Assembly (NCBI GenBank): GCA_013152715.1
Contig: JAADFU010000190.1
Coordinates: 1 to 64,000, forward strand
DNA length: 64,000 bases
From: Calditrichota bacterium
GTDB taxonomy: Bacteria > Zhuqueibacterota > Zhuqueibacteria > Thermofontimicrobiales > Thermofontimicrobiaceae
Reading direction: 5' to 3'
The notes below the pieces were generated by a model. That model was not told the DNA's origin. It did not search any database and saw only the letters and a list, made by a program, of their open reading frames with translations. Numbering within the stretch: position 1 is the stretch's first letter; each line of letters starts with the position of its first letter. Shown one piece after another: positions 43,405 through 56,325 of the stretch. The position numbers and the translations under genes were made by a program.

Positions 43405-44034
43405 CTAGTTTTCAAACTTCTCGCCCAGACACAGCCAAACTTTCACGCCGATGATTCCGTAAGTCGTCTTGGCAACTGTATAGGCGTAATCAATATCCGC
43501 ACGCAATGTGTGAAGAGGAATTCTGCCGTCCTTGTATTGTTCGGTGCGCGCCATTTCAGCGCCGCCCAATCGACCGGCACAGGAAATTTTAATTCCTTCC
43601 GCTCCCATGCGCATCGACGACATGATCGATTTTTTCATCGCGCGACGAAAACTGATTTTTGACTCTAACTGTTTGGCAATATTGCGCGCCACCAGATAAG
43701 CATCCAGCTCAGGACGTTTGATCTCTTCGATATTTATTTGAACTTCCTGATTAGTAATTCGCTGTAATTCTACTTTCAATTTATCCACCTCAACGCCTTT
43801 TCTGCCGATGACGATTCCCGGTCTGGCGGTGTGAATTGTCAAAGTAATTTTCTTTGCCGTACGCTCAATCACTATTTTTGAAATCGCCGCATGGTCGAGA
43901 CGGGCATGGATATATTTGCGAAGTTTCAGATCCTCAGCAAGTTTCTCGGCAAAATTGCGCTCATCAAACCAATTTGAATCCCAGGTTCGATTTATGCCTA
44001 ATCTCAAACCAATTGGATTTACTTTTTGTCCCAA
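43405..44034 (-). CDS. rpsC: 30S ribosomal protein S3
   Basis: 209 residues. KH-type domain with [15 protein letters not shown], then the C-terminal domain with [20 protein letters not shown] and [20 protein letters not shown]3 lines the mRNA entry. It ends close to the minimum family length, without the C-terminal tail seen in many bacteria. Confidence 0.98.
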   Translation of the reverse strand: MGQKVNPIGLRLGINRTWDSNWFDERNFAEKLAEDLKLRKYIHARLDHAAISKIVIERTAKKITLTIHTARPGIVIGRKGVEVDKLKVELQRITNQEVQINIEEIKRPELDAYLVARNIAKQLESKISFRRAMKKSIMSSMRMGAEGIKISCAGRLGGAEMARTEQYKDGRIPLHTLRADIDYAYTVAKTTYGIIGVKVWLCLGEKFEN

Positions 44035-44053
44035 AAGACCCTCCTAAAATTTC

Positions 44054-44401
44054 TTACTCGCCAATCTGTGCAACTTTTATGAACACATGACTCGTTGGTT
44101 TCCGAATTTTCACCGCGCGCCCCATAGCTGCCGAGCGAAATCTTTTCAGCGCCATGCCCTGATCCACGCGAATTTCTTTGACATAAAGCTCGTCAGGGTC
44201 CACTTTTGAACTTCTCTCGTCGTTCAGCATGTTAGCGACTGCAGAACGCAGCGTTTTTTCAATCGGCTCTGCCGCTGCTTTGGGGGTAAAATGCAAAATG
44301 TTTAGCGCTTCGCTGACATTCTTCCCCCGAATCAACTCTGCAACGCGACGCAGCTTTTGCGGCGACATTCTGATATATTTTGCTAATGCTCTCGATTCCA
44401 T
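44054..44401 (-). CDS. rplV: 50S ribosomal protein L22
   Basis: 115 residues. L22 lines the exit tunnel with a long hairpin. Shows YIRMSPQKLRRVAELIRGKN and the hairpin MALKRFRSAAMGRAVKIRK. No macrolide-resistance-type insertion in the hairpin tip is obvious. Confidence 0.98.
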   Translation of the reverse strand: MESRALAKYIRMSPQKLRRVAELIRGKNVSEALNILHFTPKAAAEPIEKTLRSAVANMLNDERSSKVDPDELYVKEIRVDQGMALKRFRSAAMGRAVKIRKPTSHVFIKVAQIGE

Positions 44402-44451
44402 TGATATTTCTCCGTTAGGGTCGTCCTAATTTTGCTCTCGCTCAAAATTTG

Positions 44452-44736
44452 TTATCGCACACGACTCTTTTTATCACCTTTGCCCGCATGACCTCTGAAA
44501 GTACGGGTGATGGAAAATTCACCCAATTTATGACCAACCATATTTTCATTGATGAAAACCGGAATAAACTTATTGCCGTTATGCACCGCTAGCGTGTGTC
44601 CGACAAAATCCGGCGTGATGGTCGATCGTCGCGACCAGGTTTTGATTACCTTTTTCTGATTTTTATCGTTGAGTTCCTGAATCCTCTTCAGTAACTTAGC
44701 GTCAACGTAAGGACCTTTTTTAATCGATCGTGCCAT
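44452..44736 (-). CDS. rpsS: 30S ribosomal protein S19
   Basis: 94 residues, head protein paired with S13. Begins [19 protein letters not shown] and contains [20 protein letters not shown] and [18 protein letters not shown]. 10 nt after rplB. Confidence 0.98.
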   Translation of the reverse strand: MARSIKKGPYVDAKLLKRIQELNDKNQKKVIKTWSRRSTITPDFVGHTLAVHNGNKFIPVFINENMVGHKLGEFSITRTFRGHAGKGDKKSRVR

Positions 44737-44746
44737 ATTTAATTAC

Positions 44747-45574
44747 CTACTTTTTTTTCCTTCGTTTCACAATTAGTGCATCTGAACTTTTTTTCTTCCT
44801 CGTTTTTAGCCCTTTGGACATTTGGCCCCAAGGTGAACAGGGATGTCGGCCGCCGGAAGATTTTCCTTCGCCGCCGCCCATGGGATGGTCGATGGGGTTC
44901 ATCGCCACGCCGCGTACTTTGGGACGACGTCCTAACCAGCGCGTTTTGCCGGCTTTGCCGATGGTAATATTTTCATGTTCCAAATTCCCGACCTGTCCCA
45001 GTGTGGCTTTGCATTCCAAAAGCGCCATGCGCACTTCGCCGGACGGCATGCGCAATTGTGCGTATTTTCCTTCCTTGGCTACCAACTGAGCATAAGCGCC
45101 AGCGCTGCGAGCGATTTGACCGCCCTTCCCAATTTTTAGTTCAATATTATGCACTGCTGAACCCAAAGGGATGTTAGCCAACTTCATTGAATTGCCGACT
45201 CGAATATCGGCCTTATCAGCAGATACAATCATATCGCCTACTTTCAAGCCATCGGGCGCTAAAATGTATCTTTTCTCACCATCCACGTAGTACAACAATG
45301 CGATTCTCGCCGATCGATTCGGATCGTATTCAATAGCGGCTACCCGCGCCGGAATGTCGATTTTGTCTCTTTTAAAATCAATGATGCGATAGGCGCGCTT
45401 GTGACCGCCGCCGCGATGCCGACTTGTCACTCGACCTCGATTATTGCGTCCGCCGGTTTTATTCAATTTCGTTACCAGCGAACGTTCAGGCTTCGCTTTG
45501 GTAATCTCTTCGAACGCAGAAACCGTCTTAAATCGCAATGATGGTGTAATAGGTTTAAAATGTTTTACAGGCAT
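44747..45574 (-). CDS. rplB: 50S ribosomal protein L2
   Basis: 275 residues from the ATG at 45574 ([18 protein letters not shown]); a GTG five codons upstream lies inside the SD (GTGGAG) and is rejected. L2 is essential for subunit joining and the peptidyl-transferase region. Shows [20 protein letters not shown], and at the C-terminus [20 protein letters not shown] with the conserved functional His. Confidence 0.98.
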   Translation of the reverse strand: MPVKHFKPITPSLRFKTVSAFEEITKAKPERSLVTKLNKTGGRNNRGRVTSRHRGGGHKRAYRIIDFKRDKIDIPARVAAIEYDPNRSARIALLYYVDGEKRYILAPDGLKVGDMIVSADKADIRVGNSMKLANIPLGSAVHNIELKIGKGGQIARSAGAYAQLVAKEGKYAQLRMPSGEVRMALLECKATLGQVGNLEHENITIGKAGKTRWLGRRPKVRGVAMNPIDHPMGGGEGKSSGGRHPCSPWGQMSKGLKTRKKKSSDALIVKRRKKK

Positions 45575-45614
45575 TGTTTTTCTCCACAACCAATATCAAG
45601 CATTATATCCAAAA

Positions 45615-45920
45615 TCATGCAGCCCCTTCAAAGAAATCAATCGAGTCCCCCTCTTTGAGCGTAACGATGGCCTTTTTCCAATCAGACCGCCTGCCGCGAG
45701 TGATGCCGCGCCGAGTATTCATCTGCTTGGTTTTACCTTTTACATTGATGATGTGCACTTTTTCCACATCAACATCAAATCGGCGTTGGACTGCATTTTT
45801 TATCTCGATTTTATTCGCATCAGAGCTCACCTTGAACGCATATTTACTTTGTGACTCTTGCAATTTGAGCATTTTCTCCGTTAGAATCGGATACATCAAT
45901 ATTTCGTAATCTCTTTTCAT
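45615..45920 (-). CDS. rplW: 50S ribosomal protein L23
   Basis: 101 residues from the ATG at 45920, which overlaps the rplD stop (ATGA, 4 bp); a TTG three codons upstream is rejected. L23 is at the tunnel exit and docks trigger factor. Shows YPILTEKMLKLQESQSKYAF and a basic RGITRGRRSDWKKAIVTL. Confidence 0.97.
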   Translation of the reverse strand: MKRDYEILMYPILTEKMLKLQESQSKYAFKVSSDANKIEIKNAVQRRFDVDVEKVHIINVKGKTKQMNTRRGITRGRRSDWKKAIVTLKEGDSIDFFEGAA

Positions 45921-46546
45921 AGAGAGCAAACCTCTTTGATTTTCTTAATTGCATTATCTTCAATCAAAAGAACCTGGCAATTTAAAATGTCGTACGTGGA
46001 CGCATTTTCTGCCTGACGAATAATCAAATTCGGAATATTGCGCCCGGCTAAAAGCACGGCTGAATCGTGTTCTTCGGTCAGTAACAGTACTTTCTTATCG
46101 TTTAGATTCAGATTTTTAAGTACGCCGAACATTTCCCGCGTTTTTGGTTTCTCAAGCTTTACGGGTTCGACGAGGACAATCCCTTCCTCTTTAGCTTTGT
46201 GAGAATAAGCCGAAATTCTCGCTAACCTTTTCATCTTCTTGGTAATTTTCAAATGAAAATCATGAGGATGCGGTCCAAAAACGCGACCGCCACCAGCCCA
46301 CAACGGTGAACGCGTCGTGCCCGCGCGCGCCGTGCCGCGTCCTTTTTGACGCCAGGGCTTCTTGCCGCCGCCTCTGACCAGAGATCTGTTTTTCGTCGCC
46401 GCGTTTCCTTGTCGACTATTCGTCATCTGCGCCCGTACTGCCATATAAATTAAATGGTCGTTTGGCTCCGCTGCAAAAATGGCTTTGGGCAGTCTGACCT
46501 TTTTGCCGCTCAATTCACCAGTTTTTTTGTAAACATCCAATTCCAT
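45917..46546 (-). CDS. rplD: 50S ribosomal protein L4
   Basis: 209 residues. L4 lines the tunnel constriction and, in some bacteria, represses the S10 operon. Conserved tip loop: RGGGKKPWRQKGRGTARAGT and SPLWAGGGRVFGPHP. The loop has no obvious macrolide-resistance change. 34 nt after rplC. Confidence 0.98.
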   Translation of the reverse strand: MELDVYKKTGELSGKKVRLPKAIFAAEPNDHLIYMAVRAQMTNSRQGNAATKNRSLVRGGGKKPWRQKGRGTARAGTTRSPLWAGGGRVFGPHPHDFHLKITKKMKRLARISAYSHKAKEEGIVLVEPVKLEKPKTREMFGVLKNLNLNDKKVLLLTEEHDSAVLLAGRNIPNLIIRQAENASTYDILNCQVLLIEDNAIKKIKEVCSL

Positions 46547-46580
46547 GTTCTATTTTCCATTTATGCTTAATTTTATCTTC

Positions 46581-47204
46581 TTATCTTTTCTTGATAAAAA
46601 CGTAATTTTTGATATGCCCAGGAACAGCCCCCTTCACCATCAAGTAATTGTTCTCTTTGTCAACCTTTACAATCTCTAAATTTTTGATGGTAACTTTTTT
46701 TCCGCCCATTCTGCCTGCCATTTTCACGCCTTTTAGCACACGGGAAGGATATGAAGACTGACCAATTGAGCCAGGAGCACGATGCCGATCGCTTTGACCG
46801 TGAGTTTTGGGGCCGCCGCTAAAACCATACCTTTTGACAGGTCCTGCAAAACCGCGTCCTTTGGAAATTCCGGTCACATTTACCTTATCGCCTTCAGAAA
46901 AAATATCCACGGTTACTTGATCGCCAAGTTTCAATGGTTCATCAGTAACAAAAGGGCGAAATTCTTTCACAACGCGTAACGCCTTCACGCCGGCGCGCTT
47001 AAAATGACCCAGCAAAGGGTTCGTAGTAACTTTTTCGCGTTTTTCATCGAAACCCAACTGTACGGCATCATAGCCGTGCGCTTCCTTGCTCTTTATATCT
47101 GTAACGTAGCAGGGGCCCGCTTCGATGATCGTCACAACGACTCGTTGACCACTATCATCAAAAAGGCGGGTCATGCCTAATTTTTTTCCAATTATACCGC
47201 TCAT
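46581..47204 (-). CDS. rplC: 50S ribosomal protein L3
   Basis: 207 residues. Starts MSGIIGKKLGMTRLFDDSG; the loop reaching the peptidyl-transferase centre is GFAGPVKRYGFSGGPKTHG, then HRAPGSIGQSSYPSRVLKG. First of the L3-L4-L23-L2 block, 94 nt after rpsJ. Confidence 0.98.
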   Translation of the reverse strand: MSGIIGKKLGMTRLFDDSGQRVVVTIIEAGPCYVTDIKSKEAHGYDAVQLGFDEKREKVTTNPLLGHFKRAGVKALRVVKEFRPFVTDEPLKLGDQVTVDIFSEGDKVNVTGISKGRGFAGPVKRYGFSGGPKTHGQSDRHRAPGSIGQSSYPSRVLKGVKMAGRMGGKKVTIKNLEIVKVDKENNYLMVKGAVPGHIKNYVFIKKR

Positions 47205-47298
47205 TGTCTTCGCTCATTTTTATAAATACGATTCTTACTGATCTGATCGACACTCAAAAAAAATCGGGTGGCGCTGGACAAAAAATTAATTGTTTCAA

Positions 47299-47607
47299 TC
47301 ACACTTTAATTTCGACATCTACGCCTGCCGGCAAATCCAACTTCATGAGAGCGTCAACGGTTTTCGGGTTTGAATTCAGAATATCAATTAACCGTTTGTG
47401 AATTCTCGTCTCAAATTGCTCACGCGACTTTTTGTCCACGTGAGGCGAACGCAATACAGTATAAACGCTCCGTCTTGTCGGTAACGGAATGGGCCCGGAA
47501 ATATGGGCGCCGGTCGCCTTGGCGGTTTTTATGATTTTATCGGTCGATTTGTCCACCAACCGATGATCGTATGCCTTTAAGCGGATTCTAATTTTTTGTC
47601 CAGCCAT
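47299..47607 (-). CDS. rpsJ: 30S ribosomal protein S10
   Basis: 102 residues from the ATG at 47607 ([20 protein letters not shown]) with GGAG 6 nt upstream; the frame extends seven codons further but without family similarity. S10 also works as NusE in antitermination. The loop [20 protein letters not shown] is diagnostic. Confidence 0.98.
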   Translation of the reverse strand: MAGQKIRIRLKAYDHRLVDKSTDKIIKTAKATGAHISGPIPLPTRRSVYTVLRSPHVDKKSREQFETRIHKRLIDILNSNPKTVDALMKLDLPAGVDVEIKV

Positions 47608-47655
47608 ACCAAACTCCAAAATTTTCAAATAACCTGCGCAATTTTACAGGGTAAA

Positions 47656-48858
47656 CTATTCAATGATTTTCGTGACAACACCTGCTCCGACTGTTCTGCC
47701 ACCTTCACGGATGGCGAAACGCAAACCTTCTTCCATAGCGATCGGGATAATCAGCTCGACATCCATATTTACGTTATCGCCAGGCATGACCATTTCCACG
47801 CCTTCAGGCAACTGAATAGAACCGGTGACGTCGGTTGTACGGAAATAAAACTGCGGACGGTAGCCATTGAAAAACGGCGTGTGACGCCCACCTTCTTCTT
47901 TTTTCAATACGTAAACTTCGCCTTTAAATTTGGTGTGCGGCGTGATGGAACCAGGAGCAGCAACGACCATTCCGCGAACCAATTCATCTTTGTCAACACC
48001 GCGCAACAACAAACCAACATTGTCGCCAGCCTCGCCCTGATCCAGCAATTTGCGGAACATCTCGACACCGGTACAGACCGTTTTTCTTTTTGCGCCCATA
48101 CCAACAATTTCCACCTCATCGCCAACTTTAATGATGCCGCGTTCAACTCGACCAGTTCCCACGGTACCACGACCAGTAATCGAAAAAACATCTTCCACCG
48201 GCATCAAGAAGGGTTTATCTTTGTCACGCTGCGGAGTCGGAATATAATCGTCGACAGCATCCAACAAAGCTTGAATGGATTCCCACTCTTCGCCGGTAAA
48301 ATCGCCAGCAATCCCTTTTTCCATCGCTTTCAAAGCGCTGCCTTTGATAATGGGAATTTCGTCTCCGGGAAATTCGTAAGAGCTGAGCAGCTCGCGAAGT
48401 TCCAGCTCGACCAATTCCAAAAGTTCGGGATCATCCACCTGGTCTGTCTTGTTCATGTAAACGACAATAGAAGGTACGTTTACCTGACGAGCCAACAAAA
48501 TATGCTCGCGCGTCTGCGGCATAGGACCGTCGGCGGCAGATACGACCAGAATAGCGCCATCCATTTGCGCCGCGCCGGTGATCATGTTTTTAATGTAATC
48601 GGCATGCCCCGGACAATCCACGTGAGCATAGTGACGTTTTTCAGTCTCATATTCCACATGAGCGGTATTAATGGTTATCCCGCGGGCTTTTTCTTCAGGC
48701 GCATTATCGATCTCTTCATACTTCTTAATAGAAGCCTGACCTCTTTGCGCCAGATACATAGTAATAGCAGCCGTTAATGTTGTTTTTCCATGGTCAACAT
48801 GCCCGATCGTACCGATGTTCACATGCGGCTTAGTTCGTTCAAATTTTGCTTTAGCCAT
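47656..48858 (-). CDS. tuf: Translation elongation factor Tu
   Basis: 400 residues. GTP-dependent carrier of aminoacyl-tRNA. G motifs: [10 protein letters not shown] (G1), [12 protein letters not shown] (G2), DCPGHADY (G3), NKTDQVDD (G4), GSALKAM (G5). Domains 2 and 3 follow, ending [21 protein letters not shown] lies 9 nt before the ATG. In the str-operon position after fusA. A 393-codon frame on the opposite strand is only a shadow of this highly biased gene. Confidence 0.99.
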   Translation of the reverse strand: MAKAKFERTKPHVNIGTIGHVDHGKTTLTAAITMYLAQRGQASIKKYEEIDNAPEEKARGITINTAHVEYETEKRHYAHVDCPGHADYIKNMITGAAQMDGAILVVSAADGPMPQTREHILLARQVNVPSIVVYMNKTDQVDDPELLELVELELRELLSSYEFPGDEIPIIKGSALKAMEKGIAGDFTGEEWESIQALLDAVDDYIPTPQRDKDKPFLMPVEDVFSITGRGTVGTGRVERGIIKVGDEVEIVGMGAKRKTVCTGVEMFRKLLDQGEAGDNVGLLLRGVDKDELVRGMVVAAPGSITPHTKFKGEVYVLKKEEGGRHTPFFNGYRPQFYFRTTDVTGSIQLPEGVEMVMPGDNVNMDVELIIPIAMEEGLRFAIREGGRTVGAGVVTKIIE

Positions 48859-48902
48859 GATAGAAAACCTCCGTGATTAATATCTCTTTTGGATCTATTT
48901 TC

Positions 48903-50987
48903 CTAATTGAATTGATAATTTCCCGCAAACATCTGTTCCATTCTCTCTGCTGGTAAAGGCTCGTAATGTAAAAATTGCATTGAATGGGTTGCGCGTCCTT
49001 GAGTGAGGGAGCGGAGTGTGGTGGTGTATCCAAACATCTCACTCAGAGGGACAGTGGCTGTAACGACCTGTAAATGCTGTCGCGCTTCGATGTGGCTTAT
49101 TTTTGCTCTTTTTGCATTGAGAAAATTAACCACCTCGCCTAAAAATTCTTCAGGTACTGTAACTTCGACTTCCATAATTGGTTCCATTAAAATTGGATTC
49201 GCCTTTTGTGCCGCATCCCGAAATGCCAGTGACGCCGCAATTTTAAAAGCTAACTCAGTCGAAGTCTGTTCGTCAAAAGAACCTCCCACGAGACGCACGA
49301 TAACGTCCGTCACCGGGTATCCCATTAAAACACCGCCGTACATTGCCTCTTTGACGCCTTGCTCCACAGGATAAACAAACTGTTGCGGAATTTTATCCGA
49401 CAACGTTAAATTTTCAAACCTTAAACCTTTCCCCGCTTCATTCGGCGCAATCTCTAACTTGACTTCCGCATATTGGTTCTTTCCGGCAATTTGCTTCAGA
49501 AATTTGCCCCGGCCTGTGCCCGTCGCGGTGACAGATTCTTTGTACGCGACCTGCGGTTTTCCGACATTAGCGCGCACCTTGAACTCTCGCGTCAAACGAT
49601 CGATGAGTATATCCAGATGAAGCTCGCCCATACCTGAAATAATCGTTTGCCCGGTCTCTTCATCTATTTTCACCGTAAATGTTGGATCTTCATCCGCTAA
49701 TTTTTGTAACGAACCGGACAGTCGGTCTTGATCCGCTTTGGTTTTTGGCTCAATCGCTATTGATACCACTGGTTCGGGAAATTCCATCGATTCCAGTACT
49801 ATCTGATGCTTGAAATCGCATAAAGTATCACCAGTAAAAGTATTTCTCAAACCGGCTAACGCCACGATCTCGCCGCTGCGCGCTTCTTTCAAATCCTCCC
49901 GTTTATTGGAAGACATCTTTAAAATCCGACCGATCCGTTCATGCTTTTGAGTGTTAGCGTTATAAACGCCTTGCCCCGCTTTCAATGTGCCGGAATAAAT
50001 CCGCGTGTAAATTAATCTGTCAACATAAGGATCAGCCGCAACTTTAAAGGCAAGAGCGCATGCGAATTCATCATCATCTGTCTTTCTCATCTCCTCTCGA
50101 TTTGTCTTCGGATTAATGCCTGTTACTGGCGGAATATCCAAAGGAGAGGGTAAAAAATTCACGATCGCGTCCAACAGAGGCTGAATGCCTTTATTTTTTA
50201 GCGCAGAACCACAAAGAACAGGTGTTACCTTTACATTTATTGTCGCTTCTCTGACCGCCTGCATAATCTGATCAGGTGCGATTTCATTACCTTCCAGGTA
50301 ATTTTCTAAAATTGTGTCATCAAATTCCGAAAGTGTCTCTAATAACTGTTCCCGATACTTTTCAGCTTGTTCCCGATACTCGTCGGGAATAGGCAATAAT
50401 TCAAATTCTGCTCCCAGGGCCTCGTCTTTGAAGTAAAGGAAATTCATCTCAATCAAATCAATCACGCCCCGGAAACGATCCTCGCGCCCCACCGGAATTT
50501 GAACAATCAAAGGCCGCGCTGCAAGCCTGCTTTTTATCATATCCACGGCGTTGAAAAAATCAGCACCAAGTCGATCTAATTTATTCACAAACGAAATTCT
50601 TGGAATATTGTAATGATCGGCCTGCCGCCACACGGTCTCTGATTGAGGTTCGACACCGCCAACCGCGCAAAAAACTGCAACCGCGCCGTCCAACACTCGC
50701 AGAGATCTTTCCACCTCTACTGTAAAATCGACATGTCCGGGAGTATCAATAATGTTAATTTGATGATTTTTCCACTGACATGTGATCGCGGCGGACGTGA
50801 TTGTGATGCCGCGCTCTTTTTCCTGTTGCATCCAGTCCATTGTCGCGGTGCCCTCGTCAACCTCACCCAGACGGTGAACTTTTCCGGTATAGTAAAGAAC
50901 ACGCTCGGTGGTGGTTGTTTTTCCCGCGTCAATATGAGCCATGATGCCGATATTTCTGATTCGCTTCAATCGCCTGTCATCTGACAT
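48903..50987 (-). CDS. fusA: Translation elongation factor G
   Basis: 694 residues from the ATG at 50987 ([20 protein letters not shown]); GGTGGAG lies 6 nt upstream and the GTG four codons further is part of that SD. EF-G drives translocation. G motifs are [26 protein letters not shown] and [10 protein letters not shown], then domains II-V ([35 protein letters not shown]). Between rpsG and tuf. Confidence 0.98.
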   Translation of the reverse strand: MSDDRRLKRIRNIGIMAHIDAGKTTTTERVLYYTGKVHRLGEVDEGTATMDWMQQEKERGITITSAAITCQWKNHQINIIDTPGHVDFTVEVERSLRVLDGAVAVFCAVGGVEPQSETVWRQADHYNIPRISFVNKLDRLGADFFNAVDMIKSRLAARPLIVQIPVGREDRFRGVIDLIEMNFLYFKDEALGAEFELLPIPDEYREQAEKYREQLLETLSEFDDTILENYLEGNEIAPDQIMQAVREATINVKVTPVLCGSALKNKGIQPLLDAIVNFLPSPLDIPPVTGINPKTNREEMRKTDDDEFACALAFKVAADPYVDRLIYTRIYSGTLKAGQGVYNANTQKHERIGRILKMSSNKREDLKEARSGEIVALAGLRNTFTGDTLCDFKHQIVLESMEFPEPVVSIAIEPKTKADQDRLSGSLQKLADEDPTFTVKIDEETGQTIISGMGELHLDILIDRLTREFKVRANVGKPQVAYKESVTATGTGRGKFLKQIAGKNQYAEVKLEIAPNEAGKGLRFENLTLSDKIPQQFVYPVEQGVKEAMYGGVLMGYPVTDVIVRLVGGSFDEQTSTELAFKIAASLAFRDAAQKANPILMEPIMEVEVTVPEEFLGEVVNFLNAKRAKISHIEARQHLQVVTATVPLSEMFGYTTTLRSLTQGRATHSMQFLHYEPLPAERMEQMFAGNYQFN

Positions 50988-51103
50988 AAAAAACTCCACC
51001 GAACAGATCGGAGATATTTAAGCTATCTCTTACCTCCTTAAAGTTGTGGAGAAGATTGAACCTCAAAATAGTTTTGCCAAATCGCTCGCAAGACCGACGA
51101 AAA

Positions 51104-51583
<480 letters not shown>

Positions 51584-51605
51584 CTATTTTTTAAAAATTC
51601 ATGAA

Positions 51606-51977
51606 TTATTTTTTCTTTTTGGCGCCATATTTAGACCGTCCCTGCGCACGATCCTGAACACCCGCAGTATCAAGCACGCCGCGGATAATATGATAACGAA
51701 CTCCCGGCAAATCTTTTACACGACCGCCGCGAATCAACACAATAGAGTGCTCTTGCAAATTGTGCCCCTCGCCGGGGATATATGCCGTCACCTCAAATCC
51801 ATTTGTCAAACGCACCCTTGCTACTTTTCTCAAAGCCGAATTTGGCTTCTTCGGAGTCGTCGTGTAAACGCGCGTACACACTCCTCGTCTCTGAGGAGAG
51901 CCGGTTAACGCCGGCGCATGCGTCTTTTTCGTAACTCGTTTCCTACCAAATCTGACAAGTTGATTAATCGTTGGCAA
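51606..51977 (-). CDS. rpsL: 30S ribosomal protein S12
   Basis: 123 residues, decoding-centre protein. The streptomycin-sensitive residues appear wild-type: [18 protein letters not shown] and [17 protein letters not shown]. First gene of the str block, 94 nt after rpoC. Confidence 0.98.
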   Translation of the reverse strand: MPTINQLVRFGRKRVTKKTHAPALTGSPQRRGVCTRVYTTTPKKPNSALRKVARVRLTNGFEVTAYIPGEGHNLQEHSIVLIRGGRVKDLPGVRYHIIRGVLDTAGVQDRAQGRSKYGAKKKK

Positions 51978-52071
51978 TTTGTCTCTCCATTTTTTAAAAG
52001 CCCAAATATAGTTAAAATTTATGAAAATAGCAATATTTTTTTTTCATTTTTTCACATTTTTTTCAAAATTA

Positions 52072-55000
52072 TTACTTTGACGGTTTGTCTCCTACTGATT
52101 CCGGATCAACAGGATCAGCGTCAGATTTTTGTTCATCAAATTCCTCTTCCTCGCGATCAAGGATAATAATATTCTGGTATTTTCTCAAACCAGTTCCTGC
52201 CGGAATCAGATTTCCCATCACGACATTTTCTTTCATGCCGTGCAACCGATCAACCTTTCCTTCAATAGAAGCATCCGCCAATACTCGTGTCGTCTCCTGG
52301 AATGACGCCGCTGAAATAAAGCTCTCCGTCGTCAACGAAGCTTTGGTGATTCCTAACAATAACGGCTGAAACGTCGCCGGTTTTGCCGGCCTTGATTTCG
52401 CAGGCGTCTTTTTCGCTTTGGTCAGTTTTTGATTGATGCGTTCCAATTCCTTTCGGTCGACAACCTGATTGACGTACAAATCAGAATCTCCCGTATCCAC
52501 AATAACAACTCTGGTGCGAATTTTGTTATTTTCCAGTTGGAAAAAAATTTTATCAACTTGATCCCCCGGTAAATACATGGTATCGCCTGGGTCGTCAATT
52601 TTAACTTTTTGCAGCATCTGACGTACAATTACTTCAATATGTTTGTCATTGATGCGCACGCCCTGAAGTCGATACACTTCCTGAATCTCATTCACCAGGT
52701 ACTCCTGAACCTTGTTCGCGCCCATGATATTCAAAATATCGTGCGGAGCGACAGAGCCTTCGCACAGCTTTTCGCCCGCGGATACGAGATCGCCGTCATG
52801 AACCAAAATATGTTTACCATAGGGTATCTGGTAAATTTTTTCTTCATGCCCGTCTCTCGAAGTCACCGTCAATTTCCGGACACCGCGACGAATCTCCCCA
52901 AAATTCACAATGCCATCGATTTCGCTGACAACGGCGGGTTCTTTGGGGCGACGAGCTTCAAATAATTCTGCGACTCTCGGTAAACCGCCCGTAATATCTC
53001 TGGTCTTGGCAAGTTCCCGCGGAATTTTTACCAGAAAATCTCCGGCTTTCACCACGTCGCCTTCCTTCACCTGGATGGACGAGCGAACAGGCAAAATGTA
53101 AGAGCTCAGTTCATTGCCCTCGTCATCCACTATCTTAATTTGCGGACTGAGCGCCCTATTGCGTGACTCGATAATCACTAACTGACGCAGTCCGGTGGCG
53201 TCGTCCGTCTCTTCTCGGAAAGTGATATTTTCAATAATATCCTCAAATTTCACATGACCAGAATGGAACGATAGTATCCCAGTCACGTACGGATCCCAGC
53301 GGAAAAGCACGTCACCTTTTTTCACTTCTTGTTTTTCTTTGACGACGATTTCCGATCCGTATGGCACAATATATATTGATAAAACACGATTCTCCTCATC
53401 TTTTAACTTAATTGTGCCATTTCTGGCAATCGTCACAAGATTTCCATCGTCCCGCTCAACAAATTTTATATTTTCAAAATAGACAAATCCCTCATTCTTC
53501 GCCTGAGCCTGTGATTGCGCTGCAATACGCGCGGCTGTGCCGCCAATGTGGAAAGTTCTCAACGTTAACTGAGTTCCTGGCTCCCCAATGGACTGAGCGG
53601 CGACGACTCCGACGGCTTCTCCGATTTTTACCAGCTTACCAGTCGCCAAATTTCTGCCGTAACACAGAGCACAAACGCCTTGCCGCGACTCACATGTTAG
53701 CACGGAACGAATGGAGACAGTTTCAAGTCCCGCATGGTAAATGCGATCAGCTTTATCTTCATCAATTAATTCCCCCGCTTCAACAAGCACATCACCATCA
53801 TCATTAAACACGTCTTCGGCGGCCACGCGTCCCAAAATTCTGTCGCGCAAAGGCTCGATCACTTCTTCGCCTTCTTTCAGATCGCCAATGCGCAATCCAA
53901 GGATTGTCCCACAATCATCTTCAGTAACAATCACATCGTGAGCCACATCGACAAGTCGTCTTGTCAAATATCCGGCATCAGCAGTTTTCAACGCTGTGTC
54001 TGCCAAACCTTTTCGCGCGCCATGCGTGGAAATAAAATACTCTAAAACGGATAAACCTTCTTTAAAATTTGCAGTAATAGGATTTTCGATAATTTCGCCC
54101 ATTTCGCCGGTCATTTTCTTTTGCGGTTTAGCCATCAGCCCGCGCATGGCAGCTAACTGACGAATCTGCTCACGAGAACCTCGAGCGCCTGAATCAGCCA
54201 TCATGTAAATCGGATTAAAACCATTGTCCGCTTTTCTCAGTCGATCCCACATCAAATCAGCGACCTGACTCGTTGTATGCGTCCAAATGTCGATAATTTT
54301 ATTGTAGCGCTCGCCGTCAGTAATAATTTTATCGGAGTATTGCTTCATAATTTTATGAACGCTAGCATCGGCTTCGTCAAGCGCCGCCTGTTTTTCGTCC
54401 GGCGTGATCACATCATCCATGCCAATCGTCAGGCCGCCTTTCATGGCGTAGTAAAATCCCAGCGTTTTGATCTGATCCAGAAATTGAGCGGTTCGCAAAT
54501 TGCCCAATCTCGCATAAACTTCAGCGATAATCTCTTCCACGCGTTTCTTTGTCAGCAATTCATTTACATAAGGAATTCCTTTTGGAACAATCTGATTGAA
54601 GATAACGCGTCCAGGAATCGTTTCAATTAACTCCCCCTGCATACGCACTTTAATGCGCGCATGCAAGCCAGTAATTCCATTTTCATAAGCCAAAATCACT
54701 TCGTCCGGAGACGAAAAAACTTTGCCCTCGCCTGGCTCACCTGAACGGCTCTTGGTCATATAGTAACAGCCGAGAACCATATCCTGGCTCGGCACCGCCA
54801 GCGGACGCCCGTTCGCCGGAGACAAAATATTGTGCGTCGACAGCATCAGCACCCTGGTTTCCACCTGAGCGTAAAACGAGAGCGGAATATGTACCGCCAT
54901 CTGGTCGCCGTCAAAATCAGCGTTAAACGCCGCACAAACCAGCGGATGAATCTGAATTGCTTTTCCTTCAATTAAAATCGGCTGAAACGCTTGAATACCC

Positions 55001-56325
55001 AATCTGTGCAATGTAGGAGCGCGGTTTAACATAATGGGATGATCCTCAATGATCTCCTCTAAAATTTGCCACACTTCATTGCCGCGCTTTTCGACCATTT
55101 TTTTGGCGCTTTTCACCGTCTTCACCAGTCCGCGTTCCACCAATTTGCGGATGACAAAGGGCTTAAACAATTCCAACGCCATTTCTTTGGGCAAACCGCA
55201 CTCATGCATCTTCAACTCAGGACCGACCACAATGACCGAACGTCCGGAGTAATCGATACGTTTTCCCAATAAATTCTGGCGGAAGCGCCCCTGTTTTCCG
55301 CGCAACATATCGGACAGCGATTTCAGCGCTCGATTCCCATCAGAACGCACGGCCGCCGTCTTTCGTCCATTGTCAAATAACGAATCAACCGCTTCCTGAA
55401 GCATTCGCTTTTCGTTTCGCAAAATGACTTCCGGAGCTTTTATCTCTAATAATTTTTTCAATCGATTATTACGAATAATAACGCGACGATACAAATCATT
55501 CAAATCCGAAGTGGCAAAGCGCCCGCCTTCCAATGGAACCAGCGGCCGCAATTCGGGAGGTATGACCGGGATAATCGTCATGACCATCCACTCCGGCTTA
55601 TTTTCTTTGAAAAGTTTGCTGCGTTTGAACGCTTCAATGACTTTGAGCCTCTTCAGCGCATCCTTTCTCCGCTGAATAGAGGTGTCAACCTGAATTTGGT
55701 GGCGAAGTTCGCCGGATAAACGCTCAATATCCACTCGCTTCAGCAACTCGAGGACAGCTTCACCGCCAATTTTAGCCACAAATCGCTCATTTTCATCTTC
55801 AGCAGCTTCAACATCAGGAAACTCGCTCAAAATGCGAAAATAATCTTCTTCGCTGATCAGCTCTTTTTCCTTCAATCCGCTTTTGCCGGGCTGAATAACG
55901 ACATACGACTCATAATAAATAATCCGTTCCAACTCCGACATACTCAATCCAAGGACGTAACCGATTTTTGAAGGCAAAGATTTCCAATACCAAATATGTA
56001 CGACCGGAACTGCGAGAGAGATATGCCCCATTCGTTCACGGCGGACACTTTTCATGGTAACTTCTACGCCGCATCGATCACAGATGATGCCTTTATATCG
56101 AATCCGTTTGTATTTACCGCAATGACATTCCCAATCCCGAACCGGTCCAAAAATCTTTTCGCAGAAAAGACCGTCTTTTTCGGGCTTAAAGGAACGATAG
56201 TTGATTGTTTCCGGCTTTGTAACTTCCCCATAAGACCTTTCCAAAATCTTATCAGGAGAAGACAAGTTAATGGCTATTGCATTAAACTTGGGCTTGGTGA
56301 TCATTTCCGGTTTCATTGACAGCAT
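52072..56325 (-). CDS. rpoC: RNA polymerase beta' subunit
   Basis: 1417 residues from the ATG at 56325; a GGGAGGT lies about 10 nt upstream, and the 36 further in-frame codons upstream show no similarity (a TTG at 56328 is an alternative). N-terminal zinc ribbon ([19 protein letters not shown]), catalytic NADFDGDQM, second zinc site ([14 protein letters not shown]). The trigger loop ([16 protein letters not shown]...[17 protein letters not shown]) is interrupted by a long sandwich-barrel insertion of nearly 200 residues, the arrangement known from Proteobacteria and FCB phyla. The last ~60 residues are acidic ([15 protein letters not shown]). Confidence 0.97.
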   Translation of the reverse strand: MLSMKPEMITKPKFNAIAINLSSPDKILERSYGEVTKPETINYRSFKPEKDGLFCEKIFGPVRDWECHCGKYKRIRYKGIICDRCGVEVTMKSVRRERMGHISLAVPVVHIWYWKSLPSKIGYVLGLSMSELERIIYYESYVVIQPGKSGLKEKELISEEDYFRILSEFPDVEAAEDENERFVAKIGGEAVLELLKRVDIERLSGELRHQIQVDTSIQRRKDALKRLKVIEAFKRSKLFKENKPEWMVMTIIPVIPPELRPLVPLEGGRFATSDLNDLYRRVIIRNNRLKKLLEIKAPEVILRNEKRMLQEAVDSLFDNGRKTAAVRSDGNRALKSLSDMLRGKQGRFRQNLLGKRIDYSGRSVIVVGPELKMHECGLPKEMALELFKPFVIRKLVERGLVKTVKSAKKMVEKRGNEVWQILEEIIEDHPIMLNRAPTLHRLGIQAFQPILIEGKAIQIHPLVCAAFNADFDGDQMAVHIPLSFYAQVETRVLMLSTHNILSPANGRPLAVPSQDMVLGCYYMTKSRSGEPGEGKVFSSPDEVILAYENGITGLHARIKVRMQGELIETIPGRVIFNQIVPKGIPYVNELLTKKRVEEIIAEVYARLGNLRTAQFLDQIKTLGFYYAMKGGLTIGMDDVITPDEKQAALDEADASVHKIMKQYSDKIITDGERYNKIIDIWTHTTSQVADLMWDRLRKADNGFNPIYMMADSGARGSREQIRQLAAMRGLMAKPQKKMTGEMGEIIENPITANFKEGLSVLEYFISTHGARKGLADTALKTADAGYLTRRLVDVAHDVIVTEDDCGTILGLRIGDLKEGEEVIEPLRDRILGRVAAEDVFNDDGDVLVEAGELIDEDKADRIYHAGLETVSIRSVLTCESRQGVCALCYGRNLATGKLVKIGEAVGVVAAQSIGEPGTQLTLRTFHIGGTAARIAAQSQAQAKNEGFVYFENIKFVERDDGNLVTIARNGTIKLKDEENRVLSIYIVPYGSEIVVKEKQEVKKGDVLFRWDPYVTGILSFHSGHVKFEDIIENITFREETDDATGLRQLVIIESRNRALSPQIKIVDDEGNELSSYILPVRSSIQVKEGDVVKAGDFLVKIPRELAKTRDITGGLPRVAELFEARRPKEPAVVSEIDGIVNFGEIRRGVRKLTVTSRDGHEEKIYQIPYGKHILVHDGDLVSAGEKLCEGSVAPHDILNIMGANKVQEYLVNEIQEVYRLQGVRINDKHIEVIVRQMLQKVKIDDPGDTMYLPGDQVDKIFFQLENNKIRTRVVIVDTGDSDLYVNQVVDRKELERINQKLTKAKKTPAKSRPAKPATFQPLLLGITKASLTTESFISAASFQETTRVLADASIEGKVDRLHGMKENVVMGNLIPAGTGLRKYQNIIILDREEEEFDEQKSDADPVDPESVGDKPSK

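Noticed and set aside
47596-48777. 393-codon open frame on the plus strand
   Set aside because: It lies wholly antisense to tuf. Long shadow frames opposite highly biased genes are common; no SD and no family similarity.
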